Below, in pieces: positions 23,001 through 33,995 of a stretch of 60,000 nucleotides of DNA. The first letter of the stretch is position 1. Each line of letters opens with the position of its first letter. Origin of the DNA: Owenia fusiformis (lineage: Eukaryota > Annelida > Polychaeta > Sabellida > Oweniidae); contig CAIIXF020000007.1 in assembly GCA_903813345.2 (NCBI GenBank), positions 12,694,714 to 12,754,713 on the forward strand, read 5' to 3'. Made by a program: the position numbers and the translations under genes. The notes beneath the pieces are model-generated. The model had not been told where the DNA came from. It saw nothing but the letters and a program-made list of their open reading frames with translations, and did not search any database.

Positions 23001-26000
23001 CGTATTTTCCTTGTATGACTGCCTTTTGAGCAGGTGTACAAGACATCATATTTTACAACTAACTAACAACAGGAGCTATACATACACAGTCTCTTCTTTC
23101 TTTCCTGGAAATATGGATAAGAATTTTCCAAGATATAGCAATAGCTTTGGGTTGCATTTTCACCCTGTATTTGATATATTAATTGGCATGTACTATCGGT
23201 TCTGGCTTGCCACTTTCTTAATTAATACAAAAAAGAAAAATCCCTAGATTTTAGGCCGACTCTTTGGAAAAAATCAAAAATTGTTGAAAATGTTTACATG
23301 TGAATGATTGCATATCTGTACTTACTTTCACAAATCTTCCATAGAGGAGATCTTTATTCATCATGGCTTTTGTTGGCTTCTTACTGCTGACTGTGTTAGA
23401 TTCTCCCTTCTTCGTCACTACAACACCATCCTGTAACAGAGAAGCATAGGCCTAAATCGTAAATTTACCCCACTTCATAAAAAATATTAAAAGGAAATAA
23501 TTCCTACAAAATAGTCATATTAATTCAGAAAATAATAAGTGGGTTCATTAAAGTGAGTTTTTTAATAGAAAAGCCTGTTTGTTCTTGGAAGACAACCTGG
23601 TGTTCACTTACACAGATTTGACTGCAGTGTAGATTATTTGCAACACGTAATATGCTAAATTATTAAGCTTGTACAATATACCACAAGGAAAGAAAATCTT
23701 TGAAATAATAAGTTAATGCTTTCCTGAAACACAGTGATTTATTGTACCGATTACTATCACATGTGGACATCACATGAGTACACAATTTTGACACTAGGTA
23801 AGATCTAAATGACCCCAAAGTAGCTTGTATGGCATATCTAAGGAGTTTGAAAAGAATGCCAGCTACATGTGCTTATAACTTCAGGTGAAAAAAGTCTGAT
23901 TGAGTAGCTGGTTTAGGAGACCCACATAAAATTTGGCCAAAGAATTGTTTCATTATAATTTAAAGACTGTAGTCAAGACAAGCCTATAAAAATTCTTGAT
24001 CTGGTTGCCCCCCCCCCCCCCAGACAGCACCACAATCAGCACAAGACAATATAGTACCTCTGTAGTTTTGACATTGATGTTGCTAGCAGCCTTATTGAAG
24101 ACATGATCCCACCAGTGGAAGCTAAACTCATCACCTAAGTTATGGCCCACCTGGAAAAGTAGATAGAAATAATATGAATGCACATGTAACCCAAAGTGCC
24201 ACAAGATTAAAGAGCAAAAATATTTTTTAATCACACTATAGAGTAAATGGTAACACGGAATCAAAGATCTAGTTTCAGTTTTTCATATGTATTTTGGTGA
24301 AATGAATATTTATTATGATAATGGATACACTCCCCATATACACACATTAGTGTTTGAGATCACAGAATAAAAATTCACAATTCTAGTTTATATATGATTC
24401 ATTCTTATTCTTATGCTTATCCCACATGTCATAGGCGTAGCGCTATATTTTTAATAGCGCAGTCAGATGTCCCTTTGGTAGTTCGACTTTTTCAGGAAAG
24501 CAACAAACTTGGCACAGTTGTAGAAACATATGATCTGAATGAAAAATGATTTCGGGGCAAGTGATTCGGGGTGGTCTTCATGGATTGTAAGCCTCTGACC
24601 CCCACCCCTATCAGGCAGGGAGGGGGTACATTATAATAAAATAAATAAAAATAGTTGTAAAGTATATTTCTTTAAATGACTTCATTTGGTGATTGCTTTG
24701 AGCCTTGGAATTGAGAAAAACCTATTTTAGTAGTGGTGTTTAGGAAGGAAAATACATTTTAACCCAATTATCTAGCGTGAATTCATCTTTCAAAGGGTCA
24801 AATATGGGACATCAAGTACTGTATTTCAAGAATGTGATGTCTGATCATCCTGAAAAAATTCATACTAATAGAGATATAGGTGTTAATCACTCATATGATA
24901 TATGGCTTGTGTAGCTCATGTAATTTTTGAGAAATAAATTATCGAAATATGGATATTTAAGCCCTTGCGGCCTAGGGGTGACCTTATTTTACCTTAATAA
25001 TTTTTAAGATACGCAATGTTTGGGCCTCATATGAATTCTAAATGTTGCATTAAGTATTGTTTTGTCATATTATTCCTAATTAAATGTAAAAAAATTATTG
25101 GAAATTAAAAAAAAATCAAATTTTCATTTTCGGTTCTAAAGGGCCAGGGGTAACCATATTTTACCCTAATAATTTCCCAGATATGTAATATATGCATCTC
25201 AAATTAGCTCAAGATGTTGCATATAGTTCTGTTTTATCATACTTCTTCCAATAAGATGTAGAAAATGATCGGATATATCTAAAAAATCAAAATTTTCACT
25301 TAAGCTCTTGATGGCCCTGGGGTAACCTTATTTTACCATAATAATTTTCTAAATATGAGACATAGTCACCTCAAATGAGCTTAAGATGGTATATTTAGTC
25401 CTGTTTTATCATATCATTCCCAAGGAGTGAAAAAATGAGTGGAAATTATAAGAAAATGACATTTTCATATTACACCCCCAATCCGCAACATCTTCTTGCA
25501 TGTCTTGCAGCGCTGTAAACAGTACTGAACAGTGCAGTCAGAGTACTGCACTATATAGCAATGTACAATGCTATTCTAACACCATCTGTTTTGGACAGCG
25601 TAGTACAGTACTGTTTTTACAGCTCAGTACTGTTTTAGAAAACAGCTGTGTTCAGTACTGTTTTTACAGCACTGTTTATGAAACCATGCTGTTTGATGCA
25701 GTTTGCGATTGGTAGTGTAGTTTATGATAGGTCAGGAATGACCTAATTTTACCTTAAAAATTTAAACAAAGATATATCATATTGTCTACTCAAATGAGCT
25801 CAAAATAGTGAATATAGTCTACTTTTGTCATATTATTGCTACTGAGATATACAATAATGATTAACAATTTTAAAAAATGAACCTCAACAGCCATTTATTC
25901 CTTTTTAGTACCAATGGCAATACTATCTAGTTTTATAGAACATTTTCTAAGATATGAAAATGTTTGATAAGTCCAGTTCATACTGGCACGAGTAGTAGCA

Positions 26001-29000
26001 TTGTTAAGATTCTGTATATTATCATTTGAGTATATAATCCAAATCTATAAAACCTAATCAAAAGAGTCACAATTTATGGATTCAGACAGTCTCTCCTACA
26101 GCTACATAGCTCAGAGCAAATCAGATCTGCTTTCAAACATTTGCATCTGTTCTCTTGACACAGGTATCTACCCCATGACCTACATTTTATCTTGTGGCCT
26201 CAGTATCAGCAGTGGGAGTAGTCCAGCCACATTCATGTGGTGATAGAAACTGTGGGTAAGAATGCATCAGAATGAATAAGGACTCTAGTCTTCTAATTTT
26301 AGGGTATCAAAAAAGATTTAAAGCTTAAGAACACTTGCGTAACCTCTGGGTACACCTTCTATTCCTGGAGGAATTTCCCCTCACCATAGGCCATATGCAA
26401 TCCAAATTGACATTTTCAGCACAAGTTACTGCCAGTTTAAACCACATCAAAATCAACTGTATTGACTATGATTCTTATTAGGTCATGACAGAAGCAGTCT
26501 TTGGCATGCTTCTTCATATGAGCGAATGGTGATGGCAGATACTTCACTATCGGGCTAAGATATTGCATTACCTCATTGTGAGGTCACTATCTTCTTGCCA
26601 TCTTCCTCCAGGGTTTCAGTTTTGATGCCTGGAAGGAAAACAGCTCCCTCTTGTTCCCACTATCTTAGGAAATCTAAGTTCCACAGAAGAAAATTAGTAG
26701 GATATACTTTCCTCACTGTTCCAGTTTTGTGCTGTTTGTATCTATGCTCATTAACATCAAAGTTGAATGACTAAGCTACATAGTAGATGCCAAAATAATA
26801 GACAGGGCATGTATAGTTAAACATGCTAACAGTGAAATATAAAGAAAATTTGGTGATTATGCAAATATGATATTACCCACGTAAAAGTCTGCAAATAGTT
26901 CATTGCCTTGATGTCAGCTGGGATGTTTACAAGGACACTAGCTTAAAGGGGCAACAAGGGTCTATAGAAGATTCAATTTTTCTTTTTACTTTTTCTGAGC
27001 TATCAGGGCAATATTTGGCTTTGACATACCTATTTTCTTAAAATGTATGGATAAACTATCAATTTCAGCATTAAGAAGTGTAAATTCAGTTCAAAGCTTC
27101 TATAAAGGGAGTCCCACTTATAGGTTTTTAAGATCCAAAACATTTCAAGAGGAATCAGCTGAAATAATGTTCATCCAGGGGGTTTCTTTGGAAAAAAATA
27201 AACATATAGTCTTGATGAAATATCAAAACTTGAATATATTTTGACACTGGTCCATGATCGTTGAATGGCCCCTTTGCACTAATTGTTGCACCTTTAAAAC
27301 AGCACTAGAGAGACTTGTGGAACTGGAACAAGGATAGTCTAAGGAGGAAACTGAAACCCTTGAAATGGATGGAAAGAAGATAGTGACCACATAAATTAAG
27401 GAGGCAATGCAATGTTTTAGCCCAACAGTGAGGTTCTGCCATCACCCTTGCTCTTATAAGAAGAAGCAGATTCATGGATATTTCTCAATATTTTCAGTTA
27501 GACTGCTTCAATCATGGCCTTCAAGAGAAAGAATAATACTCCTTACATTTAATTCTGATGTGGTTATCCTGGCATATATGTGATGTTAAAAACTGAAAAA
27601 GTCAATTTGGATAGCATATGGAAAGGGAGAAAACATATCAATATCTACCTGCCCATGACCAAAGTTTAATCCTCCCCATTTCTCATACAATCATTGGATG
27701 TGATGTTACATCTGTATTCTACTGCTATGGAAAAATGGAATAAATGGATTGAGATTTAAATGTGTCACTGAATTTTCTAAATCATTATCTCAGTAGGAAT
27801 AAAGTGAAAAACAGACTATTTTTCTCATTTTGAGATCATTTTATCTTGAAAATTATTGTGATAACATTTGGCATTCTTGTGCCCAATCATTGACTGTCAT
27901 TATTCACTGAAAGAATCCTTGACAGAAGCAGCTCACCTTAACCCCCCCCCCCATCAGGCTAAGGTGACTGGACTTACTACCCTTTGCATTCATTCGACTT
28001 TCCTTCTCAAAAGAGAGCTTCGTCTTCACTCTATCAGTTTTCAATGAATCTCTGAACTCACTGCGCTAATCAGAGTTTGTTGTCGAAATAAGGACGGCTT
28101 TCAATATGGTCATTTTCTCTGACGAAATTGCATCATTAATGTGCACGCATTTACCACTTGTTCCTTCAAGCTCGCTGATTGGTTGAGAATAGGTCAGCAT
28201 GGTTTATTGCAGCTTGGGTCATAAATGCTTTAAGACCCAAGCTGCCAATGGCATCGGTCATGGGGACTGGGCTGCTAAACTCACTCCATCCTTTGCTTCT
28301 ATATTATGGTAATATATGATAAAATCACCCCTGACCTGTCAAAAGCTAAAAATGTCATTTTTCAAATTTCCATTATTTTTTACATCTAAGGAATAATATG
28401 ACAAAACAAGAGTATATGACACAATTCTAAGCTCATTTGAGATGCATACGTCTCATAATTAACAAAAGTTCAAGGTTAAAGAAGCCCCCCCCCAGGCCAT
28501 CATAAGCTAAAATGAAAATTTCAAATTTTAAGAAATGTCCAATCATTTTCTACATCTTATTGGAGGTATTATGATTAAACAGAACTATATGCACCATCTT
28601 GAGCTAATTTGGGATACATATATTACAAACCTTGAAAGTTATTAAGGTAAAATATGGTTACCCCTGGCCCTTCAGAAGCGATAATGAAATTTTTTTTTTT
28701 TGAAAAGTTTCAATCATTTTTCAATCCAATTAGGAATAATATGACAAAACAAGACTCAATGCACCATTTTGAGCTCATATGAGACCCATACATTGCATAT
28801 CTTAAAAATTATTAAGGTAGAATAAGGTTACCCCTAGGCCGCACGGGCTTAAAAATTAAAATTTCGATAATTTTTATCTCAAAAAATACATGAGCTACCC
28901 AAGCCATATTCTAAATTTGTGATGAACACTTATACCCCTATTAGTATGAATTTTTCCAAGATGATCAGACATCACATTCTTGAAATACAGTACTTGATGT

Positions 29001-29983
29001 CCAATATTTGACCCTTTAAAAGATGAATTCACGCTAGATAATTGGGTCAAAATGCATTTTCCACACTAAACATCACATCTACAATCGGTTTGTCTCAATT
29101 TCAAGGCTCAGAGCAATCACCAAATGAAGTCATTTAAAAAATTTTACTTCACAACCATTTTTATTTATTTTTTATAATGTACCCCCTCCCCGCCTGATAG
29201 GGGTTGGGGTCAGAGACTAAAAAATCCATGAAGACCACTCCGGATCACTTGCCCCGAAATCATTTTCTACTCAGATCAAGTGTTTCTACAACTGTGCCAA
29301 GTTTGTTGCTTTCCTGAAAAAGTCGAACTATAAAGGGCTCATTTCTGGACATCTGACTGCGCTATAAGTAGTACGCCACTGCGGGAACAATAGTTGAGCC
29401 AAGCAAAAAACGAGAGTTAAGGGGGGTCTGGGGGTTCTCCCAGAGGAAAATGTTGAAATTTGGTTGTATTTAGAGCGAATTTGCAACCATCTGGTATGCC
29501 TGTGGGTACCCAGCGTACTGGGCGCTATGCCTATGCATGTATCTTTCTTACACACAATTCTAGTATACGGATTCAATGTTATTCTAATGCTTATCCCACA
29601 TGTATCTTTCTTACACACAATTCTAGTATATGGATTCAATGTTATTCTAATGCTTATCCCACATGTATCTTTCGTACACACAATTCTAGTATATGGATTC
29701 AATGTTATTCTAATGCTTACTCGACATGTATCTTTCTTACACACAATTCTAGTATATGGATTCAATGTTATTCTAATGCTTACTCGACATGTATCTTTCT
29801 TACACACAATTCTAGTATATGGATTCAATGTTATTCTAATGCTTACTCGACATGTATCTTTCTTACACACAATTCTAGTATATGGATTCAATGTTATTCT
29901 TATGCTTACCCCACATGTATCTTTCTTGAGCTTCACTTTGATGGCTTCTTTAATTCCAGTCTCATCTTTTCCTAAACCTTGAC
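20063..29983 (-). CDS. GPATCH4: G-patch domain-containing protein 4 (5' end not found)
   Basis: Five bottom-strand exons: 29910-29983, 24058-24150, 23326-23430, 21484-21620 and 20063-20699. All join GT-AG in frame for 347 residues plus a partial glycine codon. Domains in order: second half of the G-patch (GQGLGKDETGIKEAIKVKLK), the family block FSFHWWDHVFNKAASNI, a Lys/Ser linker with LLYGRFVK, an acidic DSDDDSDSDTDSDD stretch, then LTDEQLFKKCGG...NKAARHGLGL and a long KKKSKK basic tail. This matches vertebrate GPATCH4 in order and motifs ([35 protein letters not shown]). GPATCH4 is a nuclear/nucleolar protein; G-patches activate DEAH-box helicases. The exon with the G-patch tryptophan was not found. 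ATGGCTGGACCGAAG|GT at 33164-33150 is a candidate first exon. Confidence 0.92.
20936..21094. repeat. Hairpin MITE-like palindrome in the GPATCH4 last intron
   Basis: The ~65-bp arms 20936-21004 and 21022-21094 are inverse: 'agcaggtgtaatattgtcga' on the left, 'tcgacaatattacacctgct' on the right, with 'gggctaggcacaaa' near the centre. Edges read TATAGACC on both sides. A perfect CRE-type palindrome TGACGTCA lies just outside, at 20847-20854. Confidence 0.85.
21898..23167. mobile_element. Tc1/mariner-type element with TA target duplication
   Basis: The left end CAGGGTGTTAAAAAAAACGC (21898) and right end TTGCATTTTCACCCTG (to 23167) are inverses with TA on both flanks. A second match is CGCTATATCTTGAAAAAT against its inverse at 23120-23145. 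'ctgtgtatgtatagctcctg' near 22430 is inverted near 23070. No transposase frame survives. It sits in a GPATCH4 intron. Confidence 0.8.
22505..22880. repeat. Nested palindrome inside the mariner-type element
   Basis: The sequence folds about ~22690: 'ccatagtgttttggc', 'tttggcacaaatcat', 'tcaggga.ttta' on the left are inverted on the right as 'gccaaaacactatgg', 'ataatttgtgccaaa', 'taaagtccctga'. Arms are ~170 bp with virtually no loop. Another element probably inserted into the first. Confidence 0.8.
24366..24429 (-). repeat. Isolated copy of the GPATCH4 exon 2 junction repeat
   Basis: This stretch is a diverged copy of the 63-bp unit found at 29535-29909 ('cacaattctagt', then 'cttatgcttatcccacatgt'). 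It abuts the left end of the ~5-kb fold-back element, with the main array on the other side. The element therefore lies within or beside the original array. Confidence 0.75.
25495..25690. repeat. CAGTACTG-rich palindromic patch
   Basis: Repeated 'cagtactg' and 'cagtactgtttttacag' motifs, each self-complementary around AGTACT, lie inside the fold-back element just after its left arm. The open frame at 25500-25715 follows from the repeat and has no domain. Confidence 0.7.
27975..28290. repeat. ~320-bp dispersed repeat, copy 1
   Basis: From 'taccctttgcattcattcga' to 'gggctgctaaact', this matches 39290-39620 in the same orientation, unit by unit ('aaaagagag.tt.gtcttcactct', 'gaactcac.gcgc.aatcag', 'ttcaagctcgc.gattgg'). 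A weaker relative is at 35885-36060. No protein frame; probably a MITE or SINE. Confidence 0.8.
29535..29909 (-). repeat. Six 63-bp copies of the GPATCH4 exon 2 splice-donor junction
   Basis: The landmark ACATGT falls at 29535, 29598, 29661, 29724, 29787 and 29850, with the authentic exon end at 29913, always 63 bp apart. On the bottom strand each unit holds the exon end (AAGAAAGATACATGT), the donor region and ~40 bp of intron. Copies at 29724, 29787 and 29850 read TGTCGA|GTAAGC and keep a donor. The two at 29598 and 29661 read GGGATAAGC and have lost GT; the outermost is degenerate. The frame through all units is open, encoding a 21-residue repeat containing RITLNPYTRIVC. Confidence 0.96.
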
Positions 29984-30073
29984 CTGCAATGTACAATATA
30001 CAAGAGGTGTCATGGGTCTGATGTTTTTCGGGTCGGGTCAGACCAGAAAATAAATGTGCAGGTCGGGTCATTT

Positions 30074-31973
30074 GAGACCCTATCTGTTGCAAGACTTATG
30101 CCTGGCATAACCATCACCATGTTATTAAGTGTTTTTAAGTTTCGCAAGGATCCTACCATGACCGTGGTAGTGTTATCGTGATAGCCTGGTATAACCGTGA
30201 CAATGCTATATTATACATGGATGGCCGGACTGTCATGACCGTGGTAATGTTAAAGCCTGATATGACCGTGACAATGCTATACTATATTGCAAGGCCTGAC
30301 ATGACCGTGGTAATGTTAAAGCCTGATATGACCGTGACAATGCAATACAAGACAGTATATTTGAATGTTCCCTCAGCTGGCTTTTGAGCCAGCTGTGTTA
30401 GGTAAGTTTGTATGTTTCCATTTTTTCATGTTGCAATATAGTTGCAATATTGATTGCTTATATTTTAAATTCAAAGTAGTTCCAAACATTTAAAATTTTA
30501 CTGTAGCCTACAAAATAAAATGCCATCATCTCAAACACATTTTTAAGGTCAGGGTGCATGTTCGGAATTTTGCTGCAACCCTCAATATGGTCACATGTTA
30601 TTTTTCAAATTTGAATCAATCCTTCCCCACAGTGTATACAACTCTCACTTTTGCACAACGAGTGCACTAATGTACCTAGAAAGGAATGTAAAGAAGAATG
30701 TTTTGATAAAATGTATAAAAAACAAGAAAATTCAGAAACTCCCGTGCAGTGCTGGCGGGCAGATCATTTATCGTTACCATGGCAACTTCGTCATAAACAA
30801 CTGACGGATTGGTTCTTGCACATGCTATCTATTGCAAGACTTACGCCTGCAACAACCGTCGCCATGTTAATCAGTGTTTTTAAGTAGCGCAAGGATCCTG
30901 CCATGACCTCGGTAGTGTTATCGTGTAAGCCTGGTATAACCGTGACAGGCTGGTATAACCGTGACAATGCTGTATTATATTGCAAGGCCTGTCATGACCC
31001 TGGAAGTGTTATTGTGGAAGGCTGGCGCGACCGTAGCCTTTATTGTGGTTTATAAGCGAATGTGAATATTAATGTATAGTAGTAATTTTGATTTTGACAT
31101 AGTTTAACACCATGATCATAGTATTAAACTGTTTAATTGTAACGACGATCACTTAAAATTGTTAAGGATATTCCTGGCATTAATGTCATACATATTTACT
31201 CGTCATTGCAATACATTATAATGGTCATAGTAGGACTAAGCCTAAATTTCTACATTACCACCCTCATACCTTGCCTTGCAATACTATATCACATTGTCAC
31301 AGTCATACCAGGCTTTGGGATCCCATAATACATTGTCACGGTCATGCCAGGCTTTGCGATCCCATAATACATTGTCACGGTCATGCCAGGTTTTGAAATA
31401 CACATTGTCACGGTCACTTATAGCAATCATAAATTTCTACATTACCCCTCTCATACCCGAACTTGGAATACTATATCACATTCAAGGCCATGGCGGCCAT
31501 ACCAAGCCTTGCAATACTATATTACATTGTCACGGCCATGCCAGGCCTTGCAGTACTACTGTATATTATATTGCCACGGTCATGCCAGGCTTTGGAATAC
31601 ACATTGTCACAGTTATAGCAGTCCTAATCGTAAATTTCTACATAACCACTCTCATACCTGAACTTGCAATACTATACTACATTGTCACGGTCATGCCAGG
31701 CCTTGCAGAACTATATAGCATTGTCACGGTCATGCCAGGCCTTGCAGTACTACAGTATATTACATTGTCACGGTCATGCAAGGCCTTGCAGTACTATATT
31801 ACATTGTCACGGTCATGGCAGGCATTGCAATATAATACAGCATTGCTGCGGTTATACCAGGCTTTCACGATAACATTACCACGGTCATGGCAGGATCCTT
31901 GCGCTACTTAAAAACACTGAATAACATGGTGACGGTTACGCCAGGCGTTAGTCTTGCAACAGATAGGGTCTCG
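30074..31973. mobile_element. Palindromic element containing a ~39-bp minisatellite
   Basis: The left end 'gagaccctatctgttgcaag' and right end 'cttgcaacagatagggtctc' are inverse, and the match continues ('gtgtttttaag', 'gcaaggatcct', 'atgaccgtggtagtgttatc'). The left half repeats 'atgaccgtgacaatgctata'; the right half repeats its inverse, 'ttacattgtcacggtcatgcc', at least ten times. An internal second copy of the end is at 30822-30960. The long open frames here are repeat by-products. Confidence 0.85.
30773..30786. promoter_or_regulatory. Perfect RFX-type X-box palindrome
   Basis: GTTACCATGGCAAC at 30773-30786 matches the RFX consensus GTNRCC(N)RGYAAC as a palindrome. It lies inside the element above, between GPATCH4 exon 2 and its candidate first exon. 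Function is unproven; the site may belong to the transposon. Confidence 0.5.
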
Positions 31974-33149
31974 GTTCTTGTCTCATGCTGGTTTCATGTG
32001 ATTGTAAAATCTAGACAAGTTCATTGGTTGGATTGCGCGTATTAACTAATAAACACACGTGCGGTGAAACATTATCAACAAAAATTAATCCTACCAGCTG
32101 CGTTCCACAATGTAACCTAGCAGGAGGGATGACATAGAACAAACTGCTAAGTAGACACACGGTAACATTTCATTATTTCGTTATTATGAACTTATATGAA
32201 CTTATATGAACTTATCCCAAGAATTTGTATTTTGATTTTATATTTCATGATTTTCGAAACATTTCGACAAAATAATGATTGGGAACATAAAAATATGTAT
32301 TTTATAAGTTGTGTGAAAATTGAGTACATCTGTGATGAAAACGGGGACTACCTTCTCCAAATTTTGTTGATTTCTTCATCTGCCCCCTGTTATCCTGTTC
32401 CCGGACTATAGTCCTGCACTGATCGCATTCATTTGCCTGTACGATTACAACTTGGGAGAATTATCTACGCCCCTTACACTTAAGATACCTACCTCAATGC
32501 ATTATAGAACTCAAGATGTAACTTCTAATATATTGGAACCGCCGATTGTCTGGGTATATCGGCAGAACGGGAACAATTACTCTTTTTCATCGAGATAGAT
32601 TCCATCACTTTTCAAAATGGCGGTTGGATTTAAAAGGGGAATCCCCCGTTTGGCTGTCCCGGATGTAGCCCGGAAGTACCAATATGGAGGAATTTGACGG
32701 TTGAAATAAGTTAAATGTTACACGCAAATATTGCGATCAAAAACGAAAATGTCTTCGTTCTGCCGATAAACCCAGACAATTGTGGATTCAACTACACGAA
32801 AAGAATGCTAAATTACCAAGGAATCTATAGAAGTAGGTATCTGAAGTGTAAGATCAGTAAAAAATTCTCCCATGTTGTAATCGCACAGGCAAAAGATTGA
32901 GATGTTCACAGGACCATAGTCCGGGAACGGGATAAGCCCCCTGCAGTGTCTATTCCGAGACACTGCATGGGAGTTTGGAAAATTCAGTGAAAAAATTCAG
33001 AAAAATTCCGAACATGCACCCAGGCCTAAACTTTGACGTTGAATTTTTCAGAATGTACAGGTGTATAACGTGTGATATTTACCCTGAGTGTACCTCATTT
33101 ATAAGTTCATAAAATCACAAGTTCTTTAATAAAATCCATCCATCATTAC
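31974..33149. other. Presumed GPATCH4 intron 1 containing a hAT-like MITE
   Basis: No exon encoding the expected MxFAxxxLxKxGW start of the G-patch was found in either half around the MITE at 32390-32935. The donor-like site at 32350 (GGAGAAG|GTAGTC on the bottom strand) sits ~30 bp left of the MITE target site, but the sequence before it does not read as a G-patch. Confidence 0.4.
32390..32935. mobile_element. MITE with 8-bp target duplication (hAT-like)
   Basis: Ends are TTATCCTGTTCCCGGACTATAG and its imperfect inverse, each followed by ~200 bp of inverse similarity ('tctgccgata.acccagacaat', 'gaatt.tc'). The flanks are identical 8-mers, GCCCCCTG at 32382-32389 and 32936-32943, the duplication size of hAT elements. 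546 bp, no transposase. AAAATGGCGG near the centre resembles a YY1 core. Confidence 0.88.
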
Positions 33150-33164
33150 CTTCGGTCCAGCCAT
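33150..33164 (-). other. Candidate first coding exon of GPATCH4 (MAGPK)
   Basis: On the bottom strand AAAC ATG GCT GGA CCG AAG is followed by GTAATG, a good donor, and ATGG is a fair start context. It lies upstream of GPATCH4 and ~830 bp from the divergent Rab gene. GPATCH4 proteins often begin with a short variable peptide before the G-patch. Without the next exon the link is only plausible. Confidence 0.3.
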
Positions 33165-33995
33165 GTTTAAGGAGTTGGTTTTGGGCAAAACTACCACCGG
33201 AAGCCATGCTGGATCTTTAAAGAACTGAATAAATCCGGAGATCTGATTGGACAATGCGCTTCTTGAAAACAATTTGTGGTGTTCAGCAGAAAAAAGTAAG
33301 TTTTGAAGTTTTCCAAGATTTCTATGTATTTCCAAGATTTCGTTTGTATATACGTCATTTAAACTGTATTTGAACATACAATATTCACCAACATTCCCTA
33401 TAAATCAAAATATTCCTCAAATATTTTCAATCAATGGGTGGATAAGGTCAGTATCTTACTGGGCGTTTTAGTAGTTTAGTTTCTAAACTTCTCAATATCA
33501 ATATTCTCATGGCTTTTAGGCTAAATACTTTATTCTTTCTTTCAAGGGTCCAAGTGAAATCCCAAGTCATATTCTGTTTTCACATAATTGGATTGACAAG
33601 CAACACAAGAATCAAGCAATACTTCAAAGTCGCCCGACTCTGCCTATCTTACATTACCAGGTTCTTTTCAAGTGGTTTCACTTGATAAAGCATGATAATG
33701 ATTTCTTCAGATCCATTCTATTCTATGCTTATATAAACATTATACATATTCTGTATCATATCCATTGTGTTCTGTATACTAATGTTATTCAAGGTCATAT
33801 ATTGAATGTTCAGTTCACATACACTGAGCGGCCGTATGGGTCTTGAATATATTTTGACCCTCTTTGGAACATACACATGTATTGTTTGAAATATGAAATA
33901 TAACTGTATATGTACAACTGTATGGAACCAGGGATATTTATGAGATCTCCTTTTTGTCACCTAATATAGACTATACGTCTTGTAAATTATCAAAA
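33165..33995. promoter_or_regulatory. Upstream region of the second Rab gene
   Basis: About 830 bp between the MAGPK candidate start (bottom strand) and the Rab ATG (top strand), AT-rich. No TATA box, CpG-rich block or repeat is evident. If MAGPK is real this is a second head-to-head promoter in the window. Confidence 0.35.

Larger units (their letters stand above)
24431..29381. mobile_element. ~5-kb fold-back element with ~1-kb inverted repeats
   Basis: The outer ~1 kb on the left (24431-25480) is the inverse of the outer ~1 kb on the right (28310-29381). Landmarks: 'tatagcgcagtcagatgtcc', 'gttgctttcctgaaaaagtc', 'cacttgccccgaaatcattt', 'gaagtcattta'. Each arm contains diverged ~180-bp tandem units marked by 'ggggtaaccttattttacc'. 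The interior holds further inverse pairs (26490-26640 against 27330-27480) and a separate MITE (27975-28290). There is no protein-coding frame. Long inverted repeats built of tandem units resemble Drosophila FB elements in architecture, without implying relationship. It lies in a GPATCH4 intron. Confidence 0.85.

Noticed and set aside
29328-30092. 254-codon bottom-strand open frame with a repeated 21-residue unit, as a repeat protein gene
   Set aside because: Only 29910-29983 is a true GPATCH4 exon. The rest is the 63-bp intronic array read through, and the frame is open because 63 is divisible by three.
31276-31911. 211-codon top-strand open frame
   Set aside because: It is the translation of the ~39-bp minisatellite in the palindromic element; composition and repeats explain it.
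32345-32400. Bottom-strand KKSTKFGEG|GT as the missing GPATCH4 G-patch exon
   Set aside because: It ends in a donor with the right phase and a Gly, but lacks the GW and FA..L motifs, and the acceptor side is disrupted by a MITE. The resemblance is too weak.
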